DNA from: Bog-473 sp963728845
GTDB taxonomy: Bacteria; Actinomycetota; Acidimicrobiia; Acidimicrobiales; RAAP-2
Direction: 5' to 3'
Assembly (NCBI GenBank): GCA_963728845.1
Contig: CAVSLS010000050.1
Span: forward strand, 153,729-217,728
DNA: 64,000 nucleotides
Shown here: piece after piece, positions 36,683 to 45,192 of the stretch
Layout of the letters: the number at the start of each line of letters is the position of its first letter
How positions within the stretch are numbered: the first letter of the stretch is position 1
Notes under the pieces: model-generated
Seen by the model: the letters and a program-made list of their open reading frames with translations, nothing else
Told to the model about the DNA's origin: nothing
Databases searched by the model: none
Translations under genes and position numbers: made by a program

Positions 36683-39600
36683 TCAGTGCAGTTGGATGCT
36701 GTCCTGGTACAGGGCGGCCAACGCTGCCGCGACCCATCCGCTGTCCCATCTATGGGCGATCGGCTGCATCGGACCCAACGTGTGGAGGATCCCCTCTGAG
36801 GTCAACAGGGCGTCGTAGTCCGACACGTCGGTCTGGAAGGCGTAATAGCCGCCGATCCAGATGCGATTGTTGGTCAAGAAGGGCGACTTGTGGGCATCGA
36901 GGAACGCAGCGGTGAGCCGGTAGTTGGCCTGGAAGTTCGCATCGGTCCCGTAGTTGTCCGCAGAGCTCGAGCCGTATTCGTCGTACGCCGACATATCTGC
37001 GGGGAAGTCCCAGGATGCGGCCAGCTGGAAGAGATCCGGGTGCTTCAAGATGAGGTCCTGTCCTCCGATGCCGGACTTCGAGAACCCGATAAGCCAATTC
37101 TGCTCGGTGCCCGTCGTCGAGAGATTGGCCTGGACCCAAGGGACGAGCTCCGACGTCATGAAGGTCTCGTATTGCAGGTTCGCATCATTCGGGTTGTCCG
37201 CGTACCAGGGGTCGATTGAGAAGGACGGCTCGATGATCGTCAGGTCATATTGGTCCTCGGCATCGAGCGCGAGCATTGTCTGCATGCCGTCGCCGAACGA
37301 GCTCCCGACTCCCGGCTCGACGGGAAGTACATAGAGGAAATTGTGCGCGACGCCCGCCGCCGGGTGTGTCGGGACAAGGACTCGCAACGTCTGGGTGCCG
37401 TCCCCGTCGGTCGGGGAGGTGTACGAGAAGTATTCGATGTTGTTGGCGTCGGTACTCTGGTACTGGACGGAGAGTCCACCGGCCGTCTGGGTCACACAGG
37501 TGACCGAGACATTGGTGACGTTGGCCGTGGCGATGGTGCCCGAGGGGTTCGTGACCGTGCAGACCTGCCCCGAAGGGTTGGTCTTGACGGTGACGTTGTA
37601 GGCGGAGCCCTGGGCCAAGGGGGTGCTGAAGGTGAAGGCGCCGTTGGTACTCGTGCTCAGGTCGTTGCCGGCGTTGTTCTCGAGGACCGCGGTGCCGGTG
37701 AGCCCGGCGATGGTGCCCCCGACCGTGTAGGTGGGCACGACCTGGGTCACACAGGTGACCGAGACATTGGTGACATTGGCCGTGGCGATGGTGCCCGAGG
37801 GGTTCGTGACCGTGCAGACCTGCCCCGAAGGGTTGGTCTTGACGGTGACGTTGTAGGCGGAGCCCTGGGCCAAGGGGGTGCTGAAGGTGAAGGCGCCGTT
37901 GGTACTCGTGCTCAGGTCGTTGCCGGCGTTGTTCTCGAGGACCGCGGTGCCGGTGAGCCCGGCGATGGTGCCCCCGACCGTGTAGGTGGAGCCGGTCGTC
38001 CCCACGCCGACCCAGTTGTCACCTTTGGGAGCGCCGTAAGCCATGATGCCCGGAGCGCCCCCGGTCAGGCTGGTGTCGGTGGCCGTGATGCGCGTGACAC
38101 CGTTTTGGGTGAAGGTGAGCTTCGAACCGGTGACGCTGAGGTTCAACTGGGTGCCCGCCGCCAGGGCGCCCTGGAACGAAGAGCCGCCGAGCTGGGTCCA
38201 GTTGCCACTGATCCGCTTGTAGAGCATCAGCTCAGGGTTGCCGTTGTCCCAGAAGTAGAGACCGAGATACAGGTTCTGGCCGCCGTTTTGGGCTCGCACT
38301 GCCGCGCCTATCCATTGCCCACCGCTGAGCTGGGTGGAGGTGACCTCGATCTGGGAGGACTGGTCGCTGGCGTAGGTCTCACCGGTGCGGATGTCGCCCG
38401 AGTAGGTGGTCTTGGTGCCGACGACCACCTGCGACGAGATCGCCAAACCACCGTCGGACATGTCGGTCCAGCCGACCCCAAGGGATCCGTTGGCCCGGTT
38501 GAAGTTGTCCGAGACGGAGCCGTTGCCCGTCTGGGTCACACAGGTGACCGAGACATTGGTGACGTTGGCCGTGGCGATGGTGCCCGAGGGGTTCGTGACC
38601 GTGCAGACCTGCCCCGAAGGGTTGGTCTTGACGGTGACGTTGTAGGCGGAGCCCTGGGCCAAGGGGGTGCTGAAGGTGAAGGCGCCGTTGGTACTCGTGC
38701 TCAGGTCGTTGCCGGCGTTGTTCTCGAGGACCGCGGTGCCGGTGAGCCCGGCGATGGTGCCCCCGACCGTGTAGGTGGGCACGACCTGGGTCACACAGGT
38801 GACCGAGACATTGGTGACGTTGGCCGTGGCGATGGTGCCCGAGGGGTTCGTGACCGTGCAGACCTGCCCCGAAGGGTTGGTCTTGACGGTGACGTTGTAG
38901 GCGGAGCCCTGGGCCAAGGGGGTGCTGAAGGTGAAGGCGCCGTTGGTACTCGTGCTCAGGTCGTTGCCGGCGTTGTTCTCGAGGACCGCGGTGCCGGTGA
39001 GCCCGGCGATGGTGCCCCCGACCGTGTAGGTGGGCACGACCTGGGTCACACAGGTGACCGAGACATTGGTGACGTTGGCCGTGGCGATGGTGCCCGAGGG
39101 GTTCGTGACCGTGCAGACCTGCCCCGAAGGGTTGGTCTTGACGGTGACGTTGTAGGCGGAGCCCTGGGCCAAGGGGGTGCTGAAGGTGAAGGCGCCGTTG
39201 GTACTCGTGCTCAGGTCGTTGCCGGCGTTGTTCTCGAGGACCGCGGTGCCGGTGAGCCCGGCGATGGTGCCCCCGACCGTGTAGGTGGGCACGACCTGGG
39301 TCACACAGGTGACCGAGACATTGGTGACGTTGGCCGTGGCGATGGTGCCCGAGGGGTTCGTGACCGTGCAGACCTGCCCCGAAGGGTTGGTCTTGACGGT
39401 GACGTTGTAGGCGGAGCCCTGGGCCAAGGGGGTGCTGAAGGTGAAGGCGCCGTTGGTACTCGTGCTCAGGTCGTTGCCGGCGTTGTTCTCGAGGACCGCG
39501 GTGCCGGTGAGCCCGGCGATGGTGCCCCCGACCGTGTAGGTGGGCACGACCTGGGTCACACAGGTGACCGAGACATTGGTGACGTTGGCCGTGGCGATGG

Positions 39601-40459
39601 TGCCCGAGGGGTTCGTGACCGTGCAGACCTGCCCCGAAGGGTTGGTCTTGACGGTGACGTTGTAGGCGGAGCCCTGGGCCAAGGGGGTGCTGAAGGTGAA
39701 GGCGCCGTTGGTACTCGTGCTCAGGTCGTTGCCGGCGTTGTTCTCGAGGACCGCGGTGCCGGTGAGCCCGGCGATGGTGCCCCCGACCGTGTAGGTGGAG
39801 CCGGTCGTCCCCACGCCGACCCAGTTGTCACCTTTGGGAGCGCCGTAAGCCATGATGCCCGGAGCGCCCCCGGTCAGGCTGGTGTCGGTGGCCGTGATGC
39901 GCGTGACACCGTTTTGGGTGAAGGTGAGCTTCGAACCGGTGACGCTGAGGTTCAACTGGGTGCCCGCCGCCAGGGCGCCCTGGAACGAAGAGCCGCCGAG
40001 CTGGGTCCAGTTGCCACTGATCCGCTTGTAGAGCATCAGCTCAGGGTTGCCGTTGTCCCAGAAGTAGAGACCGAGATACAGGTTCTGGCCGCCGTTTTGG
40101 GCTCGCACTGCCGCGCCTATCCATTGCCCACCGCTGAGCTGGGTGGAGGTGACCTCGATCTGGGAGGACTGGTCGCTGGCGTAGGTCTCACCGGTGCGGA
40201 TGTCGCCCGAGTAGGTGGTCTTGGTGCCGACGACCACCTGCGACGAGATCGCCAAACCACCGTCGGACATGTCGGTCCAGCCGACCCCAAGAGGTCCGTT
40301 GGCCCGGTTGAAGTTGTCCGAGACGGAGCCCGCGGCGAACGCCCGCTGCGACCCGGCGAACAGGGGGACGATGAGCGCTCCGAGCACGAGTGTTCCGAGG
40401 ACCAGGGATCTGACGAAGAGCCCGCTGATCGAACGCGACCACGGAATAGTCGTTGTCAT
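36683..40459 (-). CDS. Large secreted esterase-like protein with duplicated LamG-like domains and 85-aa tandem repeats
   Basis: 1258 aa. The signal peptide (MTTTIPWSRSISGLFVRS...) ends near QRAFAAG. Order: a concanavalin-like domain (SVSDNFNRANGPLGVGWTD, GGQWIGAAVRAQNGGQNLYL), five 85-aa repeats (YTVGGTIAGLTGTAVLENN ... VSVTCVTQVVPT, each with two Cys), a second almost identical concanavalin-like domain, two more repeats, then an alpha/beta-hydrolase-type domain of about 240 aa. The last has the nucleophile elbow WLIGFSKSGIGG and a late His in PIAHRWDSGW, like esterase D/depolymerase proteins. Probably binds and hydrolyses an extracellular polymer; substrate unknown. Cargo of the first island segment. 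Confidence 0.85.
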   Translation of the reverse strand: MTTTIPWSRSISGLFVRSLVLGTLVLGALIVPLFAGSQRAFAAGSVSDNFNRANGPLGVGWTDMSDGGLAISSQVVVGTKTTYSGDIRTGETYASDQSSQIEVTSTQLSGGQWIGAAVRAQNGGQNLYLGLYFWDNGNPELMLYKRISGNWTQLGGSSFQGALAAGTQLNLSVTGSKLTFTQNGVTRITATDTSLTGGAPGIMAYGAPKGDNWVGVGTTGSTYTVGGTIAGLTGTAVLENNAGNDLSTSTNGAFTFSTPLAQGSAYNVTVKTNPSGQVCTVTNPSGTIATANVTNVSVTCVTQVVPTYTVGGTIAGLTGTAVLENNAGNDLSTSTNGAFTFSTPLAQGSAYNVTVKTNPSGQVCTVTNPSGTIATANVTNVSVTCVTQVVPTYTVGGTIAGLTGTAVLENNAGNDLSTSTNGAFTFSTPLAQGSAYNVTVKTNPSGQVCTVTNPSGTIATANVTNVSVTCVTQVVPTYTVGGTIAGLTGTAVLENNAGNDLSTSTNGAFTFSTPLAQGSAYNVTVKTNPSGQVCTVTNPSGTIATANVTNVSVTCVTQVVPTYTVGGTIAGLTGTAVLENNAGNDLSTSTNGAFTFSTPLAQGSAYNVTVKTNPSGQVCTVTNPSGTIATANVTNVSVTCVTQTGNGSVSDNFNRANGSLGVGWTDMSDGGLAISSQVVVGTKTTYSGDIRTGETYASDQSSQIEVTSTQLSGGQWIGAAVRAQNGGQNLYLGLYFWDNGNPELMLYKRISGNWTQLGGSSFQGALAAGTQLNLSVTGSKLTFTQNGVTRITATDTSLTGGAPGIMAYGAPKGDNWVGVGTTGSTYTVGGTIAGLTGTAVLENNAGNDLSTSTNGAFTFSTPLAQGSAYNVTVKTNPSGQVCTVTNPSGTIATANVTNVSVTCVTQVVPTYTVGGTIAGLTGTAVLENNAGNDLSTSTNGAFTFSTPLAQGSAYNVTVKTNPSGQVCTVTNPSGTIATANVTNVSVTCVTQTAGGLSVQYQSTDANNIEYFSYTSPTDGDGTQTLRVLVPTHPAAGVAHNFLYVLPVEPGVGSSFGDGMQTMLALDAEDQYDLTIIEPSFSIDPWYADNPNDANLQYETFMTSELVPWVQANLSTTGTEQNWLIGFSKSGIGGQDLILKHPDLFQLAASWDFPADMSAYDEYGSSSADNYGTDANFQANYRLTAAFLDAHKSPFLTNNRIWIGGYYAFQTDVSDYDALLTSEGILHTLGPMQPIAHRWDSGWVAAALAALYQDSIQLH
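37482..40340. repeat. Nearly identical 255-bp tandem repeats (5+2 units) and duplicated 545-bp module
   Basis: Units 1-5 lie at about 38532-39794 and units 6-7 at about 37482-37985. A block of about 545 bp coding the concanavalin-like domain occurs twice, at 37986-38530 and 39795-40340. The copies differ by only a few bases (for example gtgacattggcc versus gtgacgttggcc near 37770), so they arose recently or are kept alike by gene conversion. The copy number may be collapsed or expanded in the assembly. Confidence 0.9.
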
Positions 40460-40937
40460 CCGGGCCGTCCCTTCCCTTCAGATCGGGTCATGGTGCTGGC
40501 CGCGTGCAAAACAGATGAAACGTCAATGGGCCGGGGGTCAACGTGCCCCGCGACTCGCCTCAGAGAGAGGACGGAGAGAGACCGTCCGTCGAGCCCGCGG
40601 CCGGTCGGTCCAGTACTGGACGCAGCCCCCATTGTCACCAATGTCACCCGTCCCCATCGACCTAGTCGTACAGTCTTGAGAGCGACGTCCGCTGATGTTG
40701 ATACGAGCTTTCGCGAGTGCTGACCCACTGCGTCTCGCCAGGCGAGCGAGGCCTTGGCCCTCTCCGTCCTCGGTTGACCGGCAAAGCTGTGAATTCGCTG
40801 TGCTCTGAGCACCAACGAGTTACGGCCGGTGGGACCACAGATTGCTCGTTGTCAGATTGATGGGCAGAGCGGAATCAAGCTACGAGACGGAATTCCCTGA
40901 CCAGGAAAGATGAAGGCCTATTCGCGCAGATTTCTTT
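40460..40937. other. Gene-free 478-bp stretch before att copy B
   Basis: Upstream region of the secreted esterase gene. No credible coding frame, RNA or repeat. CTGACCAG occurs at 40897-40904, in line with the other island junctions. Confidence 0.5.
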
Positions 40938-40980
40938 GCAGCCCCAACGGAATTCGAACCCGTGTCGCCACCTTGAGAGA
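40938..40980. repeat. att-like copy B: 3' half of tRNA-Glu
   Basis: Matches the 3' half of tRNA-Glu over 42 bases with one mismatch (gaattc for gattc at its 14th base), same orientation as the intact gene. Boundary between the repeat-protein segment and the defence-like segment. Confidence 0.85.
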
Positions 40981-41129
40981 GCAGCCAGGACTGTCCGGTG
41001 GGTGCGCTCCAGTGCCATCCTCCCTGGTTATTGCGATACATGCGTCCAGGGGTTCTGCCCGTGTCCGGCCAATTGGACGGAATAGATGGGCAAACAGATA
41101 GGCGGTTGGATCCTGAGAATCCACACCGT

Positions 41130-43529
41130 CTACGGACGGAGCTCTGGCGAATCCTCTATCTTCACCCTGCTCCGGCGTCGCGCCTTCTTGTCGAGCGGAA
41201 AACCCAGCGAGACATAGGCCGGGAGACGCTTCACCTGCATGCGGGCCAACACGGGAACATTGATGTCGACGTAGTCGTGCACCTCGATTCGCGATTTTCC
41301 CGGCGTAGGCCGAAGTACTCGGCCCACGTACTGAACGATGCGGCCCTTGAATGCCAAGGGAAACGCGAGGAACAGTGTGTCGAGCTGGGGAAGGTCGAAT
41401 CCCTCCCCGAGGAAGCTTCCAGTCGCCAGTAGAGCGAGGCCGCCAAGAGACGACTGCGCCTCCATCTCGGCCGAGGCGCTCGCACGTGCCTTCTTGCCCA
41501 TTCCGCCTCGCATCACGATCGCTTCGATCCCGAGCCGTCGGAGTTCCCCGGAGAGGGTCTCGAGGTGCTCGGTCCATTGCGTGAGCACGAGACAGTTTCG
41601 CCCGGCCTCAATGGCTGCAGCGATGTCACCGCAAATTTGCCGCGAGCGCTCCTTATCTTCAACGAGTGCCCGGAATACGGCTTGAATGCCCAGCTCCTCG
41701 TCACCGGAGTGTTCATGGCCGGTGGTATGCGTCACAAGAACCCGCTCAACCCGGAGGTGCTCATCGTGGTCCGGCGTCATCTGGTATCGCTCCGCTCCGC
41801 AATACATCGTGATGAGCTTTTCGAGATGATCCCGGCGGTAGGGAGTCGCTGTCAGACCGAGCCAGTGTCGAACTGGCATATCACGCACAACGCGCTCGAA
41901 GGTAACCGCGGGAACGTGATGGCATTCGTCTACAACAACGAGCCCGTACGCCTTGGCGATCTCGTCCAGATCGTCCCGACGAGCGAGGCTTTGTGCCATC
42001 GCGATGTCGATGGCGCCCTTCGCCTTGTTTCGGCCGCCGCCAAGTTGACCAATCTCTTTGGTGGCGATCCCGAGGTGTTCGACAATACGTTCTCGCCACT
42101 GCTCGACGAGGGGCTGCCGATCGACCACTATGAGCGTGGGGAGGCGGCGGTGGGCGATAACTCCGCAGGCGATCACCGTCTTACCCGAACCTGGAGGCGC
42201 CACAAGTACACCGAGATGATGTGGAACCAGCGCATCCAGCGCACTCTGCTGACGGTCCGTGAGAGAGGCCCGCAACAATATGTCGATTGACGTGGGAGAC
42301 GAGCATGCGTCGGTTACTTCGAGATTGCTACCGGCCTCGCTGACCATGTGGGCAGCTTGGTCAGCAATTCCGTGTGGGAGCAGGAGCTGATCGATCGTCT
42401 CTCGGTAGCACCGTAGAAAGCGCGGCGTGTTCCACGTGGAGAAGCGCAGCCGTTCCTTTTCGTAGTACTCCGGGTTGTGCAAAGAGGCCAGATGCTTGAG
42501 CGAGGCCACGAGCGCCGGGGGCACGCCAATGCGGTCAATGGCCAACATGGCGCCTGAAACGGCCCGGATCACCTCCGGCGGCTTCTGATGCGCTCCGCTC
42601 AGTGGCCGTCGGTACTGGGTGTCATCAGGTCCGGCTACAACGGGTGCCAGCATCTTCTCCAGCGCATCCACGGCCTCGGGAGACATGCAAGGAATCGTCG
42701 CCAGGAACGCCCACTGGTCCTCGTAGGGCTGGAGGCTGGCTGGGTCGAGAAAGACGGTGTTCCCTTGTCGCCGGCTCGCTCCCTGGAGCGGGAGGGCGAT
42801 CAGGTTCCCGAAGGATCCCTTCGGAACGAAGTCCTGGGTAGGGAATAGTCGGTCATAGCTCGAGAGATCGAGCTCGGCTCGGACCTCCATCGCCTGGCGC
42901 AGGATATGCACTCCCAGGCGTCGAGCCGTAGCGGCGGGTATAGGTCCGGAGAAGAACGTCCAGGTGTGCGCCCCTTCGCCAGAGCGTGATCGCTCGAGCG
43001 CGACGGGAACGCCTATGGCGGCAGCAGCGTCGACATAGGCCAGCGCATCGAGTATCCAACCCGTTCCGTCGAAGTCACAAGCCAAGAGTCGACATTCGTC
43101 GCCTCGCCGTAGCGGGTAGAGCCCGAGGTGACTCTCACCAGCGAGGTGCGATTCCACAACTCCTTCATCGAGCGGCAGGTACGTGCGACCCGGTTTCTTC
43201 GCGTTCGCCCAGCCACCCTCGACCGCCGGGCTCCAGCCCCTCTTCCCCGTCCTCGCGCTCTCCCATCGGAGGGCGTACACGTCCTCGCGTCCCGCGAATC
43301 GAGAGCGGAAGAGGGCGATCTTGGCTTCAGCGGGTGAGTCCCCGCTGATTTCGCCTGTGAGCTCCACATGATCCGAGTCGGCGAACAGCGTCGGTTCCCA
43401 AGGTTGGGCGACCTGGTGGCGGCTCGCTTGGTCAAGGCCGAGCAGCGATCTCAGCCGCTGGTTTTCAGATCGGAGCGCATGGATCTCGTCGATCAGTGCA
43501 TCGTCTCCAGGAGGTTCCAGGTCGTGCAT
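41130..43529 (-). CDS. TOTE-type archaeo-eukaryotic primase fused to SF2 helicase
   Basis: 799 aa, ATG at 43529. A short N-terminal coiled coil (LIDEIHALRSENQRLRSLL, 12-30) precedes the primase domain: KIALFRSRFAGREDVYALRW, LLACDFDGTGW (metal Asp pair, 149-159), ERSRSGEGAHTWTFF and FVPKGSFGNLIALPLQG. This is the arrangement of primases from TOTE conflict systems. Then a DEAD/DEAH-like helicase: APPGSGKT (444-451), VVVDECHH (531-538), LTATPYRRD and a C-terminal QYVGRVLRPTPG. The end VKIEDSPELRP lies about 150 bp from att copy B. Divergent from the nucleotidyltransferase/HEPN pair. Likely antiviral or anti-plasmid (inference from family). Frame intact. Confidence 0.9.
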   Translation of the reverse strand: MHDLEPPGDDALIDEIHALRSENQRLRSLLGLDQASRHQVAQPWEPTLFADSDHVELTGEISGDSPAEAKIALFRSRFAGREDVYALRWESARTGKRGWSPAVEGGWANAKKPGRTYLPLDEGVVESHLAGESHLGLYPLRRGDECRLLACDFDGTGWILDALAYVDAAAAIGVPVALERSRSGEGAHTWTFFSGPIPAATARRLGVHILRQAMEVRAELDLSSYDRLFPTQDFVPKGSFGNLIALPLQGASRRQGNTVFLDPASLQPYEDQWAFLATIPCMSPEAVDALEKMLAPVVAGPDDTQYRRPLSGAHQKPPEVIRAVSGAMLAIDRIGVPPALVASLKHLASLHNPEYYEKERLRFSTWNTPRFLRCYRETIDQLLLPHGIADQAAHMVSEAGSNLEVTDACSSPTSIDILLRASLTDRQQSALDALVPHHLGVLVAPPGSGKTVIACGVIAHRRLPTLIVVDRQPLVEQWRERIVEHLGIATKEIGQLGGGRNKAKGAIDIAMAQSLARRDDLDEIAKAYGLVVVDECHHVPAVTFERVVRDMPVRHWLGLTATPYRRDHLEKLITMYCGAERYQMTPDHDEHLRVERVLVTHTTGHEHSGDEELGIQAVFRALVEDKERSRQICGDIAAAIEAGRNCLVLTQWTEHLETLSGELRRLGIEAIVMRGGMGKKARASASAEMEAQSSLGGLALLATGSFLGEGFDLPQLDTLFLAFPLAFKGRIVQYVGRVLRPTPGKSRIEVHDYVDINVPVLARMQVKRLPAYVSLGFPLDKKARRRSRVKIEDSPELRP

Positions 43530-43631
43530 CGACAGCTGCTCCGGGGTCGCGGTCAGCTGGGCTCGTGAGGCGGCTGATCCAGCCGGCGGAATGCGGTCCC
43601 AAGTACCAGGGCCGACGTTATTTCGTAGCGT

Positions 43632-43682
43632 GTGCGATATTTCATACGGGGTGCATTATAGTGTACGACGTGCGATATTTCA
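43632..43682. promoter_or_regulatory. Direct repeats in the divergent defence promoter
   Basis: GTGCGATATTTCA occurs at 43632-43644 and again at 43670-43682, 38 bp apart, flanking an AT-rich TTATAGTG segment (-10-like). A plausible operator for the winged-helix part of the nucleotidyltransferase encoded 24 bp downstream. Confidence 0.45.
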
Positions 43683-43705
43683 CAGGATGGGGGACTTAGG
43701 ACCTA

Positions 43706-44293
43706 ATGGACGTCAGTAGTCCCATTTCTAGCGTGATACCCAGCCTCGACGGCCACGTCTACGCCGCCCTGAGCTCGACCAACGGCCCAATGACATTGGG
43801 AGCGGTGCATCGACTCACCGAAGGGGCCTCCAAGAGTGGCGTCCGGACCGTATTGCTGCGAATGGTCGCCTCGGGACTCGTAGACCTCGTCCCTGGCGGC
43901 TATCGGCTGAACCGAGAGCATCTTGCAGCCGGCCCTATCGAGGCCCTCGCATCCCTCTATGGCGAGTTGACCCGGCGCATTCGGGCCGAGGTCGACTCTT
44001 GGCAACCGAAGCCGCTACTGGTCGGCCTCTACGGATCGGCGGCGCGCCGGGACGGAGATGAGGCGAGCGACATCGACCTACTGATCGTCGGAGATGTCGA
44101 GAACCTTGGCGATTCGGCAATGCACCTCGCCCACCTCATCGGACGTTGGACCGGCAATCCGGCTCAGGTTGTCCTTAAGAGCCCAGCAGAGATCGGGCGT
44201 TTGCGACGCGCCGAGGAGCCAATCGTGAGGAGCTGGGAGCAAGACCTTGTGGAGATCAGCGGGAACCGCTCAGCACTGGCAAGGGCATCGTGA
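43706..44293 (+). CDS. Winged-helix + minimal nucleotidyltransferase (MNT) protein
   Basis: 195 aa, ATG at 43706. The N-terminal about 75 residues form a winged-helix DNA-binding domain (GAVHRLTEGASKSGVRTVLL, SGLVDLVPGGYRLNREHL). The C-terminal domain is a nucleotidyltransferase with the canonical GS-x10-DxD motif in GLYGSAARRDGDEASDIDLL. MNT proteins act as antitoxins that AMPylate or otherwise modify HEPN RNases. The stop overlaps the following HEPN-like gene (GTGA). The fused wHTH suggests autoregulation through the direct repeats upstream. Confidence 0.88.
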   Translation: MDVSSPISSVIPSLDGHVYAALSSTNGPMTLGAVHRLTEGASKSGVRTVLLRMVASGLVDLVPGGYRLNREHLAAGPIEALASLYGELTRRIRAEVDSWQPKPLLVGLYGSAARRDGDEASDIDLLIVGDVENLGDSAMHLAHLIGRWTGNPAQVVLKSPAEIGRLRRAEEPIVRSWEQDLVEISGNRSALARAS

Positions 44294-44697
44294 ACCCTCG
44301 AGCACAAACGTGCGGCAGGCCAGAGGCGCAGACGCGACTCGAGCAAGCCGAGGCCTTCGTACTCGCGGCCGAGCTCGTTCTTGAGGACACAACGGCAGTG
44401 GCTAATTCCGGCGTGGCAGCCGCCCTGGCGATCCTGGCCGGCATTGCAGCATCAGACGCCGCTTGCTGCGCCCGCCTTCGCAAAAGAGCGCGTGGACAAG
44501 CTCACGACGAAGCCGTCGCTCTTCTGGAGACCGTGGAGCCGGGCGGGGCGGAAATGGCAAAAGACCTCAAGAGACTGCTGCAGAAGAAAGACTTGGCCAG
44601 TTATGGCGTCTCGTTTTTCGCTCTTGGAGAGGCGCGGGATCTCGTTGGATGGGCCAAGAGGCTGATCGGGCGTGCGCGAACGGCCGTAGAGGCCTAA
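44290..44697 (+). CDS. HEPN-like helical protein, partner of the MNT protein
   Basis: 135 aa from a GTG overlapping the MNT stop by four bases. All-helical: RLEQAEAFVLAAELVLED, VAAALAILAGIAASDAACCA, DLKRLLQKKDLASYGVSFF, ARDLVGWAKRLIGRARTAVE. This is the shape of HEPN-domain toxins that pair with MNT antitoxins. An R-x5-H candidate (RARGQAH) lies in the helix-turn where HEPN RNases carry R-x4-6-H. The pair sits between att copies B and C, head-to-head with the primase-helicase. Confidence 0.75.
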   Translation: MNPRAQTCGRPEAQTRLEQAEAFVLAAELVLEDTTAVANSGVAAALAILAGIAASDAACCARLRKRARGQAHDEAVALLETVEPGGAEMAKDLKRLLQKKDLASYGVSFFALGEARDLVGWAKRLIGRARTAVEA

Positions 44698-44845
44698 CCG
44701 TTGCTGAACTGCGGATCCCGAACCGCGACTGTCGCAGATGTCACCACCCTTTCCGTGCCCAGCAACTCAGGCCTAAGAAGGACAACTGGATGGGCACCGT
44801 CGAACCAAGCCAAGTGTTCCAACTCGCTGACCACGGAATTCTGAA

Positions 44846-44892
44846 GCAGCCCCAACGGGATTCGAACCCGTGTCGCCACCTTGAGAGGGTGG
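44846..44892. repeat. att-like copy C: 3' half of tRNA-Glu (47 identical bases)
   Basis: Identical over 47 bases to the 3' part of the intact tRNA-Glu (58517-58563), same orientation. CTGACCA precedes at 44827. The 44698-45071 stretch otherwise contains no gene. Confidence 0.9.
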
Positions 44893-44975
44893 ATGCAGAC
44901 CCTGGTCATGAGACCTGACCTGCCGATTTGTCTTTCACCATCCCCCGTTGTTTGGCACCATATTTCGACCTCTGA

Positions 44976-44994
44976 AGGACACAGACGGACACAG
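44976..44994 (+). repeat. Candidate integrase arm-site repeat near copy C
   Basis: AGGACACAGACGGACACAG holds two GGACACA-like words. A near copy (CGGACACATGACGGACACG) lies at 58458-58476, just before the tRNA end, so both ends of the third segment carry the motif. Confidence 0.4.
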
Positions 44995-45118
44995 TCTCGG
45001 GGACCGGTTGGCCCTTCGAGCCAACCCTGTCGGTTGAGAACCGTTGTCGCCAGCTGCTGACGAGTGCTTAGCCTCGATCCACCGATGAAGTGAGCAGAAC
45101 GTAGGTCGCGTATCCGCG

Positions 45119-45191
45119 GAAAGTGCCTCCTGCGCTGGAAGAATTGCGGTGTTCGACGTCGCAGTTCCCCAGCACCAAAGGAGGCACTTTC
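45119..45191 (+). promoter_or_regulatory. 13-bp inverted repeat able to hide the transposase ribosome-binding site
   Basis: GAAAGTGCCTCCT (45119-45131) is the exact complement of AGGAGGCACTTTC (45179-45191). The right arm contains the AGGAGG ribosome-binding site of the transposase GTG at 45193. A transcript entering from outside would fold and mask the start, whereas one begun between the arms would not. Confidence 0.55.
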
Positions 45192-45192
45192 G

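Noticed and set aside
37482..39794. CRISPR-like array
   Set aside because: The repeats are 255 bp, in frame, protein-coding and without unique spacers.
37250..40723. 1157-codon plus-strand frame opposite the secreted esterase
   Set aside because: Shadow of the repeats; arginine/glycine-rich, no signal or domain, while the minus-strand frame has a signal peptide and clear domains.
40918..41577. Minus-strand frame ending KVATRVRIPLGL
   Set aside because: This peptide is a translation of the tRNA-Glu 3' half; the same happens at 44694-45647 and 29735-29941. None is a real protein.
29881..44892. Possible extra tRNA genes at copies A, B and C
   Set aside because: Only the 3' half is present; there is no D arm or acceptor 5' strand, so they are att duplications.
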